A DNA stretch of 64,000 nt from Novosphingobium cyanobacteriorum. GTDB taxonomy: Bacteria > Pseudomonadota > Alphaproteobacteria > Sphingomonadales > Sphingomonadaceae. The position numbers were made by a program, and so were the translations under genes. Under the pieces are notes generated by a model. That model did no database searches. It saw nothing but the letters and a program-made list of their open reading frames with translations, and was not told the DNA's origin. Below are positions 36,667 to 44,529 of the stretch, in pieces; positions within the stretch are counted from its first letter, which is position 1; the number at the start of each line of letters is the position of its first letter. The stretch is taken from contig NZ_JAROCY010000013.1 of NCBI RefSeq assembly GCF_029436685.1, positions 62,001-126,000 on the forward strand. Direction: 5' to 3'.

Positions 36667-37287
36667 ATGACCGTTTCAACCGTTCTTCGCAGCAGCATGG
36701 CTTGTGCCCTGGCCACGATGATGGCCTCCGGTCCCGCTATGGCGCAGGCCCCCGCGGCCGTCGATGCCGGGCAGGGTCTTGGCGGTCCGGTGGTGCCTGG
36801 GGTCTGCCTGATCTCGCGCGAGGCGGTGCTGGCCAACAGCAAGGTGGGCATCGCGGCGGCGGCGCGGGTTCGGCAGCTGGCACAGGAAGCGCAGGCTGAG
36901 GTCGATGCCGAGCGCAAGCCGCTCGAGGCCCAGGCTGCAGCCTTGCAGGCACAGGCCGCGACGCTGACGGCGGACCAGCGCCGCGCGCAGGAGAAGGCGC
37001 TTTCCGAGAGGTTCGCGCCGATTCAGGCGAAGGCGGAACTGCGTTCGCGCGAAATCGACCGCACCCGGGCCAAGGCGATCGACACCATTGCCGCCCAGAC
37101 CCAGCCGGTCATCGCGGCGGTCTATAAACAGCACAATTGCGGGCTGCTGTTTGACCGCGCCGTCGCTCTCGGTGGCAACTTCGGCAACGATCTGACGGTC
37201 GAAGTGGTGCGGGCGCTGGATGCGCGGGTGACCACGATAGACTTCAAGCGCGAGGACCTTTCCGGGCAGCCCGCACCCAAGCGCTGA
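36667..37287 (+). CDS. OmpH/Skp-family periplasmic chaperone
   Basis: 206 residues from ATG 36667. Signal peptide (cleaved near AMAQ), VCLISREAVLANSKVGIAAAARV at the start of the mature part, a long charged coiled coil at about 60-140 (EVDAERKPLEAQAAALQAQAA), and a closing beta strand. This is the OmpH/Skp shape, which forms a tentacled trimer holding unfolded outer-membrane proteins. Lying 22 bp after the giant TpsA, it is likely a dedicated holdase for TpsA or the barrel proteins of this locus. A strong terminator follows. Confidence 0.85.
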   Translation: MTVSTVLRSSMACALATMMASGPAMAQAPAAVDAGQGLGGPVVPGVCLISREAVLANSKVGIAAAARVRQLAQEAQAEVDAERKPLEAQAAALQAQAATLTADQRRAQEKALSERFAPIQAKAELRSREIDRTRAKAIDTIAAQTQPVIAAVYKQHNCGLLFDRAVALGGNFGNDLTVEVVRALDARVTTIDFKREDLSGQPAPKR

Positions 37288-37303
37288 ACCAAGGGAATCA
37301 ACC

Positions 37304-37342
37304 ACGGGAAGGGCGGTTCGGGCCGTCCTTCCCGTTTTATTT
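37304..37342 (+). terminator. Rho-independent terminator after the tps locus
   Basis: Inverted repeat ACGGGAAGGGCGG-TTCGGG-CCGTCCTTCCCGT followed by TTTATTTT. It begins 16 bp after the OmpH/Skp stop and closes the 20-kb plus-strand tps unit. Confidence 0.9.
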
Positions 37343-37435
37343 TCGGCAGTTGTGACACGTGTTCGTGCCGTAACGGGGCGTGGCCAACGGACTTCCTTGC
37401 CAATTCCTTCGCGGCCCCTGCGGGATGCGACATAT

Positions 37436-37453
37436 TCCTCACAAAACTGTCAC
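37436..37453 (+). promoter_or_regulatory. Candidate Pho box upstream of the PstS-like gene
   Basis: TCCTCAC-AAAA-CTGTCAC has the 7-4-7 layout of a PhoB box. The second half-site matches the CTGTCAY consensus fully and the first matches 4 of 7. It lies about 205 bp before the start codon, in the 316-bp gap after the terminator. The rest of that gap shows no gene; AT-rich sequence at 37457-37472 could hold the -10. The PstS-like product makes phosphate control plausible. Confidence 0.45.
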
Positions 37454-37658
37454 CGCCAAAAAATAGAGGGGACCCCAGGGACGAATCGGACCCCGAATGC
37501 GCAACGCGGTCTACATCGCGCAGTGCAGTCAAAGTTCGTGAATCCCGTGCTGTATGTCCGAATAAGTTCATGCAGCGGAAGAGTTTTTCTTCATGAAGTG
37601 CTCGTCCTACCATCGCAGGGGGATGGGAATAAGAGCCGATCTTGAAAAGGGGTAAGTA

Positions 37659-39644
37659 ATGAACACTTTCCAGAAGTCGCAGCTGCTTGCGGCGTCGGCA
37701 GTTGCCGCGCTCGTCGGTGGCACCGCCCAGGCCCAGGTCACCTATCCGACCGCTGAACTGCACGCCATGGGCGCCTCGTCGGTGGCCGTTGTGCTTCCGC
37801 GCGAACTGAACTGCGTCGGCCCGGCCGGTACCAAGAACAACGTCGGCAAGAACGACGGCACTTCGGCGCCGATCACCGAAGGCGCCTACACCGGCACCGA
37901 CGCTCCGTTCGACTGCGCCACGCAGGCGATCCAGCCCAACGTCGGCGGCAAGTACATCTCGACCGGTTCGGGTGGCGGCAAGACCGCGTGGAAGAACATC
38001 GATGCTTCGGCGTTCTTCACCGGCGCGGCTGGCGCGATCTTCCCGTCGGCCTTCGGCACGACCTGGTCGAACCCGCACTTCGTGATGTCGGACTCGCCGC
38101 TGTCGACGTCTGAACTGTCCTCGTTCGCCGCGGCTTCAACCGCGAAGAAGGCCGGCGCCGCGATCCAGTTCCCGCTCTACGTCCTGCCGGTGGCGCTCGC
38201 CTACAACCCGGTCTACGGCGTGAAGACGAACCCCGACAGCTCCACCACCAACCTGTCGTTCAACATCGGTCAGCCGGTGTCGGTCGCCGGAAACGTGGTT
38301 GGCGGCCTGCGCCTGTCGAAGAAGGTCTACTGCGGCATCTTCAACGGCTACATCACCAACTGGAACGACGCCAAGATCACCGCGCTGAACCTGAAGATCG
38401 TCAACAAGAAGTCGGTTGCCGTCTCGCTCAAGGACGCCAACGACACCGACGCCCGCTGGAATGCGGACGGCGTTCCCATCCGTCTCGTCGGCCGTCTCGA
38501 CAAGTCCGGCACCACCGACATCTTCACGCGCCACATGGCTGCCACCTGCGGCGCCTCGCTCGACGTGGGCCAGGCCAACAAGTACCTGAACGCGGCCGAA
38601 ACCCTGCCGTACTCGGCTGCTTCGGGCATCGACCTGACCAAGGAACGTTCGGACACGAACTACAAGCCTTCGGTTTCAACCGCTTCGCTGGCCGGCACCG
38701 CCGACATGATCTCGGGCGTCATCTTTGACGGCACCGTGATCCGGAGCGGCCGCCTGCCCGATGGTTCGGCCGGTTCGTACACCGAAACGCCGGGCAAGTT
38801 CATCGTGGCCGACGGTTCGGGCAAGGTCGCCGGTGCGATCAACCTGGCGGCTGACAAGGCTTCGGCCAGCGACGCCACCGTGCTGCTGAACGGCAAGATC
38901 GGCTACATCGGTGCCGACTTCGTCCGTCCGGCCGCCAGCCAGACGCTGCACGCGGCTGCTCTGGAACAGGGGACTTCGAACGCCACCAAGAAGCCGGTCT
39001 TCCTGCTGCCGACCGCTCTGAACGCCCAGGCAGCGTTCGGTACGAAGATCCTGCCGCCGCAGTCCGACAAGGGCGGCAAGTACGTGAAGACCGGCACCCT
39101 GCTGCGTTCGAACCCGGCTGACTGGTACAACGCGCTCTACAACGGTGACTCGACCCTGGCGAACGCCCCGGTCGGCTACCCGATCACGGGCACGACCCAG
39201 TTTGTCACCGGCACCTGCTTCGCCGACCCGAAGGTCCGCAACGCTCTGGTCGCCTTCCTCAACGCCTCGCTCGGCAACCTCAAGTTCACGTCTGCCAACG
39301 CGAAGCTTTCGGCTGACACCTTCACCGGCGTGAAGGCTGCGAAGCAGGGCATCAAGGCTTCGATGGGCATCGCTCCGCTGCCCAAGGCCTGGAAGGTCGC
39401 GATCACGCAAACCTTCCTTGAGAAGTCGAAGAACAAGGCTGCCGACGGTGCGCTGCTTGGCGATGCCAACCTGTACATCCAGGCCGGCCTGCCCACCAAG
39501 GGTGGCCTCGGCAAGGTGAACGTCGACCTGAACGCTGTTGGCGCAACTCCGCTGCCGACCAGCAACCCGTACGTGCTGAACGGCAAGTCGGGCAAGACCG
39601 AAGCCGCTCCGAACCCGGGCTGCACCGCCGGTCTGGGCCTCTGA
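37659..39644 (+). CDS. Large secreted PstS-like phosphate-binding protein
   Basis: 661 residues with a signal peptide (cleaved near AQAQ). A PstS-type substrate-binding fold is visible: IQFPLYVLPVALAYNP, RLSKKVYCGIFNGYITNWND and RLVGRLDKSGTTDIFTRH (near 275-290), the last being the phosphate-binding Arg/SGTT region. At nearly twice the usual 330-350 residues, it has big insertions plus a long C-terminal region. No pstCAB genes follow, so it is not the usual ABC partner. Large or DING-type PstS proteins in other proteobacteria leave the cell by type II secretion, and a full gsp operon lies 21 kb upstream. Codon use is strongly biased, suggesting high expression. Confidence 0.82.
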   Translation: MNTFQKSQLLAASAVAALVGGTAQAQVTYPTAELHAMGASSVAVVLPRELNCVGPAGTKNNVGKNDGTSAPITEGAYTGTDAPFDCATQAIQPNVGGKYISTGSGGGKTAWKNIDASAFFTGAAGAIFPSAFGTTWSNPHFVMSDSPLSTSELSSFAAASTAKKAGAAIQFPLYVLPVALAYNPVYGVKTNPDSSTTNLSFNIGQPVSVAGNVVGGLRLSKKVYCGIFNGYITNWNDAKITALNLKIVNKKSVAVSLKDANDTDARWNADGVPIRLVGRLDKSGTTDIFTRHMAATCGASLDVGQANKYLNAAETLPYSAASGIDLTKERSDTNYKPSVSTASLAGTADMISGVIFDGTVIRSGRLPDGSAGSYTETPGKFIVADGSGKVAGAINLAADKASASDATVLLNGKIGYIGADFVRPAASQTLHAAALEQGTSNATKKPVFLLPTALNAQAAFGTKILPPQSDKGGKYVKTGTLLRSNPADWYNALYNGDSTLANAPVGYPITGTTQFVTGTCFADPKVRNALVAFLNASLGNLKFTSANAKLSADTFTGVKAAKQGIKASMGIAPLPKAWKVAITQTFLEKSKNKAADGALLGDANLYIQAGLPTKGGLGKVNVDLNAVGATPLPTSNPYVLNGKSGKTEAAPNPGCTAGLGL

Positions 39645-39670
39645 TCGACTTCTCGATCACCTGAATGCGA

Positions 39671-39699
39671 ACGGCCCCGGAGCAATCCGGGGCCGTTTT
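39671..39699. terminator. Bidirectional terminator between PstS-like and convergent gene
   Basis: ACGGCCCCGG-AGCAAT-CCGGGGCCGT followed by TTTTG on the plus strand. It lies 27 bp after the PstS-like stop and 18 bp from the end of the convergent minus-strand gene. Confidence 0.88.
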
Positions 39700-39716
39700 G
39701 CATTGCCGTCCTGAAT

Positions 39717-40400
39717 TCAGCGGCGCGACCAGCCGACGTGGTTGGGGTTCTTCAGCGCATTGGCGAGCAATTCCGCCATCGACATGCCCTTCGGCGCTTC
39801 GCCCGGCAGGGACGGCGCACCCTCGATCAGATCATGCAGTTCCTTCTTGGTCAGCAATCCGCCGCGGACAGGCCCCATCGGTGGGGCAATGATGCTCAGC
39901 AACAGGGAGCGGCGGAGCGGGAAGACCTGGGCCGGTTGTTCGGTCTCGCCATCGACCGGCGTGATCATGCTCGCCTGCCCGAAGCCGGCGCCGATTGACG
40001 TCAGGGCGTCACTGTCTTCGCCCGCGATGCTGACGAGGGGCATGGTCATCGTGGCCGGCAGAAAGGCAGGCTGCGGCGCGTTGAAAGGTGAGGCTTCGGT
40101 GGGCCCGATCATGACAGCCCGCGTCCAGCTGGCCGGTTGCGAGCGTGATGGCGCCGGAGCGATCGGGCGTGCTGGCGGGGCAGGCTGGCACCAAGCCACC
40201 GATGCCGTTTCGAGGATCGAATCCTCGCAGGCGCTGGATGCCTCTCCAAAGTCCACTTCGGCAGCCATCGCCCAGGCTGACGGAGGCCCCGCGTGCGCAT
40301 CGGGTGCACAAATGGTGGAAGCAGCCATCGCCAGGAGCAGCTGGGCAGCAGTGGAAGCAGCCGGCGCACCGGGCCGGAGCGATCGCAGGGTAAAGCGCAC
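39717..40400 (-). CDS. Secreted protein of unknown function
   Basis: 227 residues. A basic N-terminus and hydrophobic stretch (QLLLAMAASTICAPDAHA) form a probable signal peptide. The mature part is low-complexity Pro/Ala/Ser sequence with two cysteines near the start, and ends in a helical tail (KKELHDLIEGAP ... SMAELLANALKNPNHVGW). No family is recognised. It converges with the PstS-like gene and has normal GC for the window. Confidence 0.55.
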   Translation of the reverse strand: MRFTLRSLRPGAPAASTAAQLLLAMAASTICAPDAHAGPPSAWAMAAEVDFGEASSACEDSILETASVAWCQPAPPARPIAPAPSRSQPASWTRAVMIGPTEASPFNAPQPAFLPATMTMPLVSIAGEDSDALTSIGAGFGQASMITPVDGETEQPAQVFPLRRSLLLSIIAPPMGPVRGGLLTKKELHDLIEGAPSLPGEAPKGMSMAELLANALKNPNHVGWSRR

Positions 40401-40549
40401 GATTGAGCCGCCTTTGCAAAGCCTTGAGCCCTGCGAGGCTTAAGCGCTGCCCGATTTCGGGCCGGCCAAGACGGAATAAGGGCGAATACGATGCGCGGCG
40501 GGAGGTACGGTCTTCAACCTGTAACCTCGCGTCGGCACCGGCATGCGCG

Positions 40550-41215
40550 ATGGCTCGACGCTCCTTCCACTTTGCCATGGGCCTTGCAGCCGCCGTTCTC
40601 GGAACCGCGGCGCATGCGGGTGAACAGGCCGAGTGCGCGCGCATGGCCGGATCACGCCTGTGCCGCTTGGTGGCCGAGCGCCTGCCGCTGTCGATAGATC
40701 AGTCCGATTGGACCGTCCCGCCCGGGTGTGATTCCAGCGTTTCTGAACTGGACCTGGGCGAAGGCGAGTGGCTGTTTTTCATGGGGGCACGCTGCAATGG
40801 GTCACCCATCACGCTCAGCGTCGATCCTGACCACGCCGGGCAGCCCGGATTGCGTGCGATCCATGACATCGAATCGGGCAGGGTGGTGGCTTATGTGACC
40901 GTGGCCGAACCAGACCCGCATGCCCAGATCCTCGCCATTGCGCGGGCGGGCCTTTCACAACATGCGCGAAGGGCCTGCGCGATCGGCACTTCGCCGGTGG
41001 CAGGCGTGCCGGATGGCGCATGGGTGCTGATCTCCGGCGACAGGAAGCTGCCCGACAGGGACTGCGGTCCTTTTGGGGCAGGGCCGGATGGAGATGCCTA
41101 CTGGTTCCAGGTTGGGCGCCATCTGTTTTTCATCCCGCCCGGCAACACGCAGGGCGCGCAACCGTTTGACCCGGCGACGTTCAACGTGGTGCGACTTGCC
41201 GATGTCGGCAGTTAA
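40550..41215 (+). CDS. Secreted cysteine-containing protein of unknown function
   Basis: 221 residues from ATG 40550 (MARRSFHFAMGL), which starts a good signal peptide cleaved near AHAGEQ. The mature part has several cysteines (AECARMAGSRLCRLV, PPGCDSS, GARCNGS, RACAIG, DRDCGPFG), enough for two or three disulfides. It is compact with alternating strands. I do not recognise the family. It is followed after 128 bp by the PhoX-like RTX gene. Confidence 0.65.
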   Translation: MARRSFHFAMGLAAAVLGTAAHAGEQAECARMAGSRLCRLVAERLPLSIDQSDWTVPPGCDSSVSELDLGEGEWLFFMGARCNGSPITLSVDPDHAGQPGLRAIHDIESGRVVAYVTVAEPDPHAQILAIARAGLSQHARRACAIGTSPVAGVPDGAWVLISGDRKLPDRDCGPFGAGPDGDAYWFQVGRHLFFIPPGNTQGAQPFDPATFNVVRLADVGS

Positions 41216-41343
41216 GGCGCTGGGCTGCTCCGGAATCGAGGCGGTTAGACAGAGTGCAACATAACTGAAAGTTAACATACGCCATTCTGCAAAGTGAGGG
41301 TCCTAGGTCCGTCTCCGCCAAGAACATTGTCAGGGGACACAAC

Positions 41344-43200
41344 ATGGCTACCGGACCTTCCACTTCGACCAATCCGTATCTGCTCGCGCTCGAACCCAAT
41401 GTGAAGATCACGTCGATCCTCACCACTGGCGATGCGCTGGCCGGCAGCACCACCGGCGTATTCGGCGGCATTCCCGACGGCATCGGCGCGTTCGACAACG
41501 GCGATGGCACTCTGACCGTGGTGGTCAACCACGAGCTGTCGAGCGGCGGCGCGGTGCGCGACCATGGCGGCACGGGCGCCTACATCGACGCCATCATCGT
41601 CGACAAATCGACCCTCGCAGTCGTCAGCGGCGACGATGCGATGAAGACCACATACCTGTGGAACGGCACCAGCTATGTCGCTTCCGCCACCAACTTCAGC
41701 CGTTTCTGCTCGGGTGATCTGGCCGACAAGTCAGCCTATCTCAACACCGCCACCGGTCTCGGCACCGACGTCCGCATCTACCTGACGGGCGAAGAATCCG
41801 GCGTCGAAGGCCGCGCGATCGCCACGATCATGACCGGCGATCACAAGGGCGAGGCGTTCGAACTGCCCGCGCTGGGCAACCTTTCGTTCGAGAACCTCAC
41901 CGCCAATCCCTTTGCGCAGGACAAGACCGTCATCGCCGCCACCGACGATGGCACCAACGGCCAGGTCTATATCTACGTGGGTGACAAGCAGGCCACCGGT
42001 TCCGACATCGAAAAGGCGGGCCTCGCCAACGGTTCGCTCTATGGCATCAAGGTTGCCGGGATCACCGACGAAGCCAACGGCACGATCGCGCAGGGCACTT
42101 TCTCGCTCGAGAAGATCGACAATGCCGCCAGCAAGACCGGCGCCCAGATCGATGCCGACAGCGAAGCGCAGGGCGTCACCAGCTTCCTGCGCCCGGAAGA
42201 CAGCGCCTGGGATCCGCAGAACCCCAACGTGCTCTATTTCCAGACCACCAACAGCTTCTCCGGCCCCTCGCGCCTCTACAAGGCCGTGTTCACCGACATC
42301 GCGCACCCCGAACTGGGCGGAACGATCGAGGCAGTGCTCGATGGCACCGAAGGCCAGAAGATGCTCGACAACCTGACCGTCGGCAATGGCCACGCCATCC
42401 TGCAGGAAGACCCGGGCAATCAGGTCTATGTCTCGCAGGTCTATGACTACAACCTCGCCACCGATTTCAAGCAGGCCGTGCTGCAGTTCGATCCGGCCCT
42501 GTTCACCCCCGGCCTGCCGGGCTTCATCACCCAGGACGAGGAGTCATCGGGCGTGATCGACGTCACCCACCTGCTGGGTGATGCTGATACCCGCGCCTAT
42601 CTGCTCGATGCGCAGGTCCACAAGGCCACGGGCAACCCCGCAACCACCGAACCGGGTCAGCTGCTGGTCATGACCATCGACGACGTGAAGGACGGCGGCA
42701 ACGGCAACGACGTGCTCAACGGCGATGGCGCGGCCAACACCATCTCCGGCTTCAATGGTAACGACGTGATCAAGGGTGGTTCGAACGACGACACCCTGTT
42801 CGGCAACAACGGCAACGACGTGCTCGACGGCATGACTGGCAACGACGTGCTCGTCGGCGGTCGCGGCGACGATCGCCTGACCGGTGGCGCCGGCAACGAT
42901 GTGTTCGACTACAGCCGCCTTGAAGACGGCAAGAAGGCGCCTGCCGGCAACGACACGATCACCGACTTCGCCCATGGCCAGGACGTGATCCTGCTGGCGC
43001 AGGGCGTGTGGTTCAAGGGCGAGGTCCACGGTGACTTCAACATCGACGGCATCGTCGACACGCGCATCACCCTGACCAATGGCGGCACGATCACCCTGCT
43101 CGGCGTCGATCACATCGAACAGGGCGATGTCACCAACACGCTGGTCCCCACGATCAGCCTGTTCGACAAGGCCGACAAGTTCGACCTGTTCCACGCCTGA
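41344..43200 (+). CDS. PhoX/DUF839-like calcium-dependent phosphatase-type protein with RTX repeats
   Basis: 618 residues with no signal peptide. The first 430 residues resemble the DUF839/PhoX beta-propeller: [43 protein letters not shown] and LYFQTTNS. PhoX enzymes are calcium-iron alkaline phosphatases. About residues 450-520 are RTX nonapeptide repeats ([30 protein letters not shown]) followed by the usual [13 protein letters not shown] end region. RTX repeats plus absence of a signal peptide imply type I secretion; no such exporter is in the window. Phosphatase activity is inferred. Confidence 0.8.
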   Translation: MATGPSTSTNPYLLALEPNVKITSILTTGDALAGSTTGVFGGIPDGIGAFDNGDGTLTVVVNHELSSGGAVRDHGGTGAYIDAIIVDKSTLAVVSGDDAMKTTYLWNGTSYVASATNFSRFCSGDLADKSAYLNTATGLGTDVRIYLTGEESGVEGRAIATIMTGDHKGEAFELPALGNLSFENLTANPFAQDKTVIAATDDGTNGQVYIYVGDKQATGSDIEKAGLANGSLYGIKVAGITDEANGTIAQGTFSLEKIDNAASKTGAQIDADSEAQGVTSFLRPEDSAWDPQNPNVLYFQTTNSFSGPSRLYKAVFTDIAHPELGGTIEAVLDGTEGQKMLDNLTVGNGHAILQEDPGNQVYVSQVYDYNLATDFKQAVLQFDPALFTPGLPGFITQDEESSGVIDVTHLLGDADTRAYLLDAQVHKATGNPATTEPGQLLVMTIDDVKDGGNGNDVLNGDGAANTISGFNGNDVIKGGSNDDTLFGNNGNDVLDGMTGNDVLVGGRGDDRLTGGAGNDVFDYSRLEDGKKAPAGNDTITDFAHGQDVILLAQGVWFKGEVHGDFNIDGIVDTRITLTNGGTITLLGVDHIEQGDVTNTLVPTISLFDKADKFDLFHA

Positions 43201-43228
43201 TCCTTCCGCCGCGGATTACAGGCAATTG

Positions 43229-43267
43229 CGGGCCGGTTTCCTTAGGGAGGCCGGCCCGTTCATTTTC
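43229..43267 (+). terminator. Terminator after the PhoX-like gene
   Basis: CGGGCCGG / CCGGCCCG inverted repeat with a 14-base loop, followed by TTCATTTT, 29 bp after the stop. Confidence 0.8.
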
Positions 43268-43314
43268 CCGGGGGGAGAGGCCAGTACCGTCGGCAAGGCG
43301 GATTGGACGGGGTG

Positions 43315-43390
43315 TGGTGGGCCCGGCAGGATTCGAACCCGCGACCTAGCCGTTATGAGCGGCCAGCTCTAACCGCTGAGCTACAGGCCC
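43315..43390 (-). tRNA. tRNA with CAU anticodon, probably tRNA-Ile2 (lysidine type)
   Basis: A 76-nt cloverleaf with encoded CCA. Acceptor GGGCCTG pairs with CGGGCCC, the D arm is GCTCAGCGGTTAGAGC, the anticodon loop is CTCATAA, and the T arm is CGCGGGTTCGAATCCTGCC-like. The CAT anticodon alone could be Met. The body (GTTAGAGC, CTCATAACGGCT, GGTCGC) is close to the known isoleucine-2 tRNA, in which TilS turns C34 into lysidine to read AUA, so Ile is preferred over elongator Met. Confidence 0.85.
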
Positions 43391-43496
43391 ACACCCTGCG
43401 CGGCGTTAGTGGCGCTTGCGCGGCTTGGCAAGCGGGGGCCTTCGCTGCGCTGGGAATGCGGGCCGGTGCCGCCTGCACGTCAGTGCAGAAAACGCA

Positions 43497-44498
43497 TCAT
43501 ATCTGCGCCGCCGCCATGATCTCGCGCACGTTGGTCGGCCGCACCTTGCGCCGAGCGAGATAGGCGAAGACCGTGCGCCACCAGTCATAGAGCGCGTCCA
43601 GCTCGTCCTCGTCGCGCACATAGGGCGTGTGGCCGGGGCGCAGCGATGGGCTGTGGAACGAGAACACCAGCACCGGCAGTTCCTCGTCCAGCGCCATGTC
43701 GATGCCCTTGATCGCCTCTTCCACGCTTACCCCTTCGGGCGTCAGCGGGATGCGTTCGAGCAGGCCCGCCCGCGCCAGCGCGCCGCGCAGCCGGGGTACG
43801 CGCCACATCGCGGGGTAAAGCAGCGGCCCCTGCTGGCGCAGCAGGCCCCAGAACACCGTGGTCAGCGGCAGTTCCATCAGGCCCTGCCGCCGGTCGATCC
43901 ACCATGGCCGCACCGGATGGTCGCGGAAATTGGGCCCGCCGTGCGAGCTGTAGTCGAAACGCGCGCGCACCGAAGTGTCGATGGCGATCGAATGGTCGGC
44001 CAGCATCTGCCCGCTCGACGGGCCCACGCCATAGCGCCCCGCGCGATAGATCAGCGGCGGCCGGCCGAACGCGGTCTCGATCTCGTCGCGCAGCTTGCGG
44101 AACTTGGCGCGCTCCAGCTCTGGCGGCAAGTTGCCGGCAAAGCTGTTGTGAATGTTGACTTCTTCCTCGTGCGGGGGGCTTACCCAGGGGTGCAGCTGCA
44201 CGCCGATTTCCGCGCGTCCCTCGGCCACCGCCGCGCCGATGGCCTCCACCGCCTGCGGGTCGGTCGCCACCGGATAGTCGATCAGGTAGATCGGGCAGAC
44301 GCCGAAGCCTTCGCAGAACTGCTGGAACTTGGCGAGGCGTGGCACATGGTCCAGGCTGTGCCCGGTGCGTTCAAAGGGCTTGCCCCAATCGAACTCTTCC
44401 TCGGTATCCACCGTGACGATGAAGCGCGGGCCGAAGCCTTCGGCAAAGCGCACGAAATCGCCATTCGCAGGAACATCGAGAATGTTCGGCTTGCCCAC
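43497..44498 (-). CDS. Polysaccharide deacetylase family protein (WalW-like)
   Basis: 333 residues of NodB-fold deacetylase. RFIVTVDTEEEFDWG holds the metal-binding Asp/Glu motif, GVQLHPWVSPPH replaces the usual HxxxH metal site, and IYRAGRYGVG and LVFSFHSPSLRPGHTPYV are the later motifs. It resembles WalW-type proteins from capsule and exopolysaccharide loci. No signal peptide, so cytoplasmic. It ends 107 bp from the tRNA and begins 31 bp after the kinase-like gene, probably in one transcript with it. Confidence 0.85.
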   Translation of the reverse strand: MGKPNILDVPANGDFVRFAEGFGPRFIVTVDTEEEFDWGKPFERTGHSLDHVPRLAKFQQFCEGFGVCPIYLIDYPVATDPQAVEAIGAAVAEGRAEIGVQLHPWVSPPHEEEVNIHNSFAGNLPPELERAKFRKLRDEIETAFGRPPLIYRAGRYGVGPSSGQMLADHSIAIDTSVRARFDYSSHGGPNFRDHPVRPWWIDRRQGLMELPLTTVFWGLLRQQGPLLYPAMWRVPRLRGALARAGLLERIPLTPEGVSVEEAIKGIDMALDEELPVLVFSFHSPSLRPGHTPYVRDEDELDALYDWWRTVFAYLARRKVRPTNVREIMAAAQI

Positions 44499-44529
44499 GA
44501 GTTTCCTTGCGTCCGGTCCTTGGCGCCGC

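Noticed and set aside
39720..40443. Plus-strand frame opposite the secreted protein gene at 39717-40400
   Set aside because: Lacks signal peptide and ribosome site; the minus-strand reading has a proper export signal and ends cleanly at the shared terminator.
41216..41343. Possible Pho box before the PhoX-like gene
   Set aside because: Looked for two CTGTCAT-like halves spaced by four bases; nothing better than scattered partial matches.
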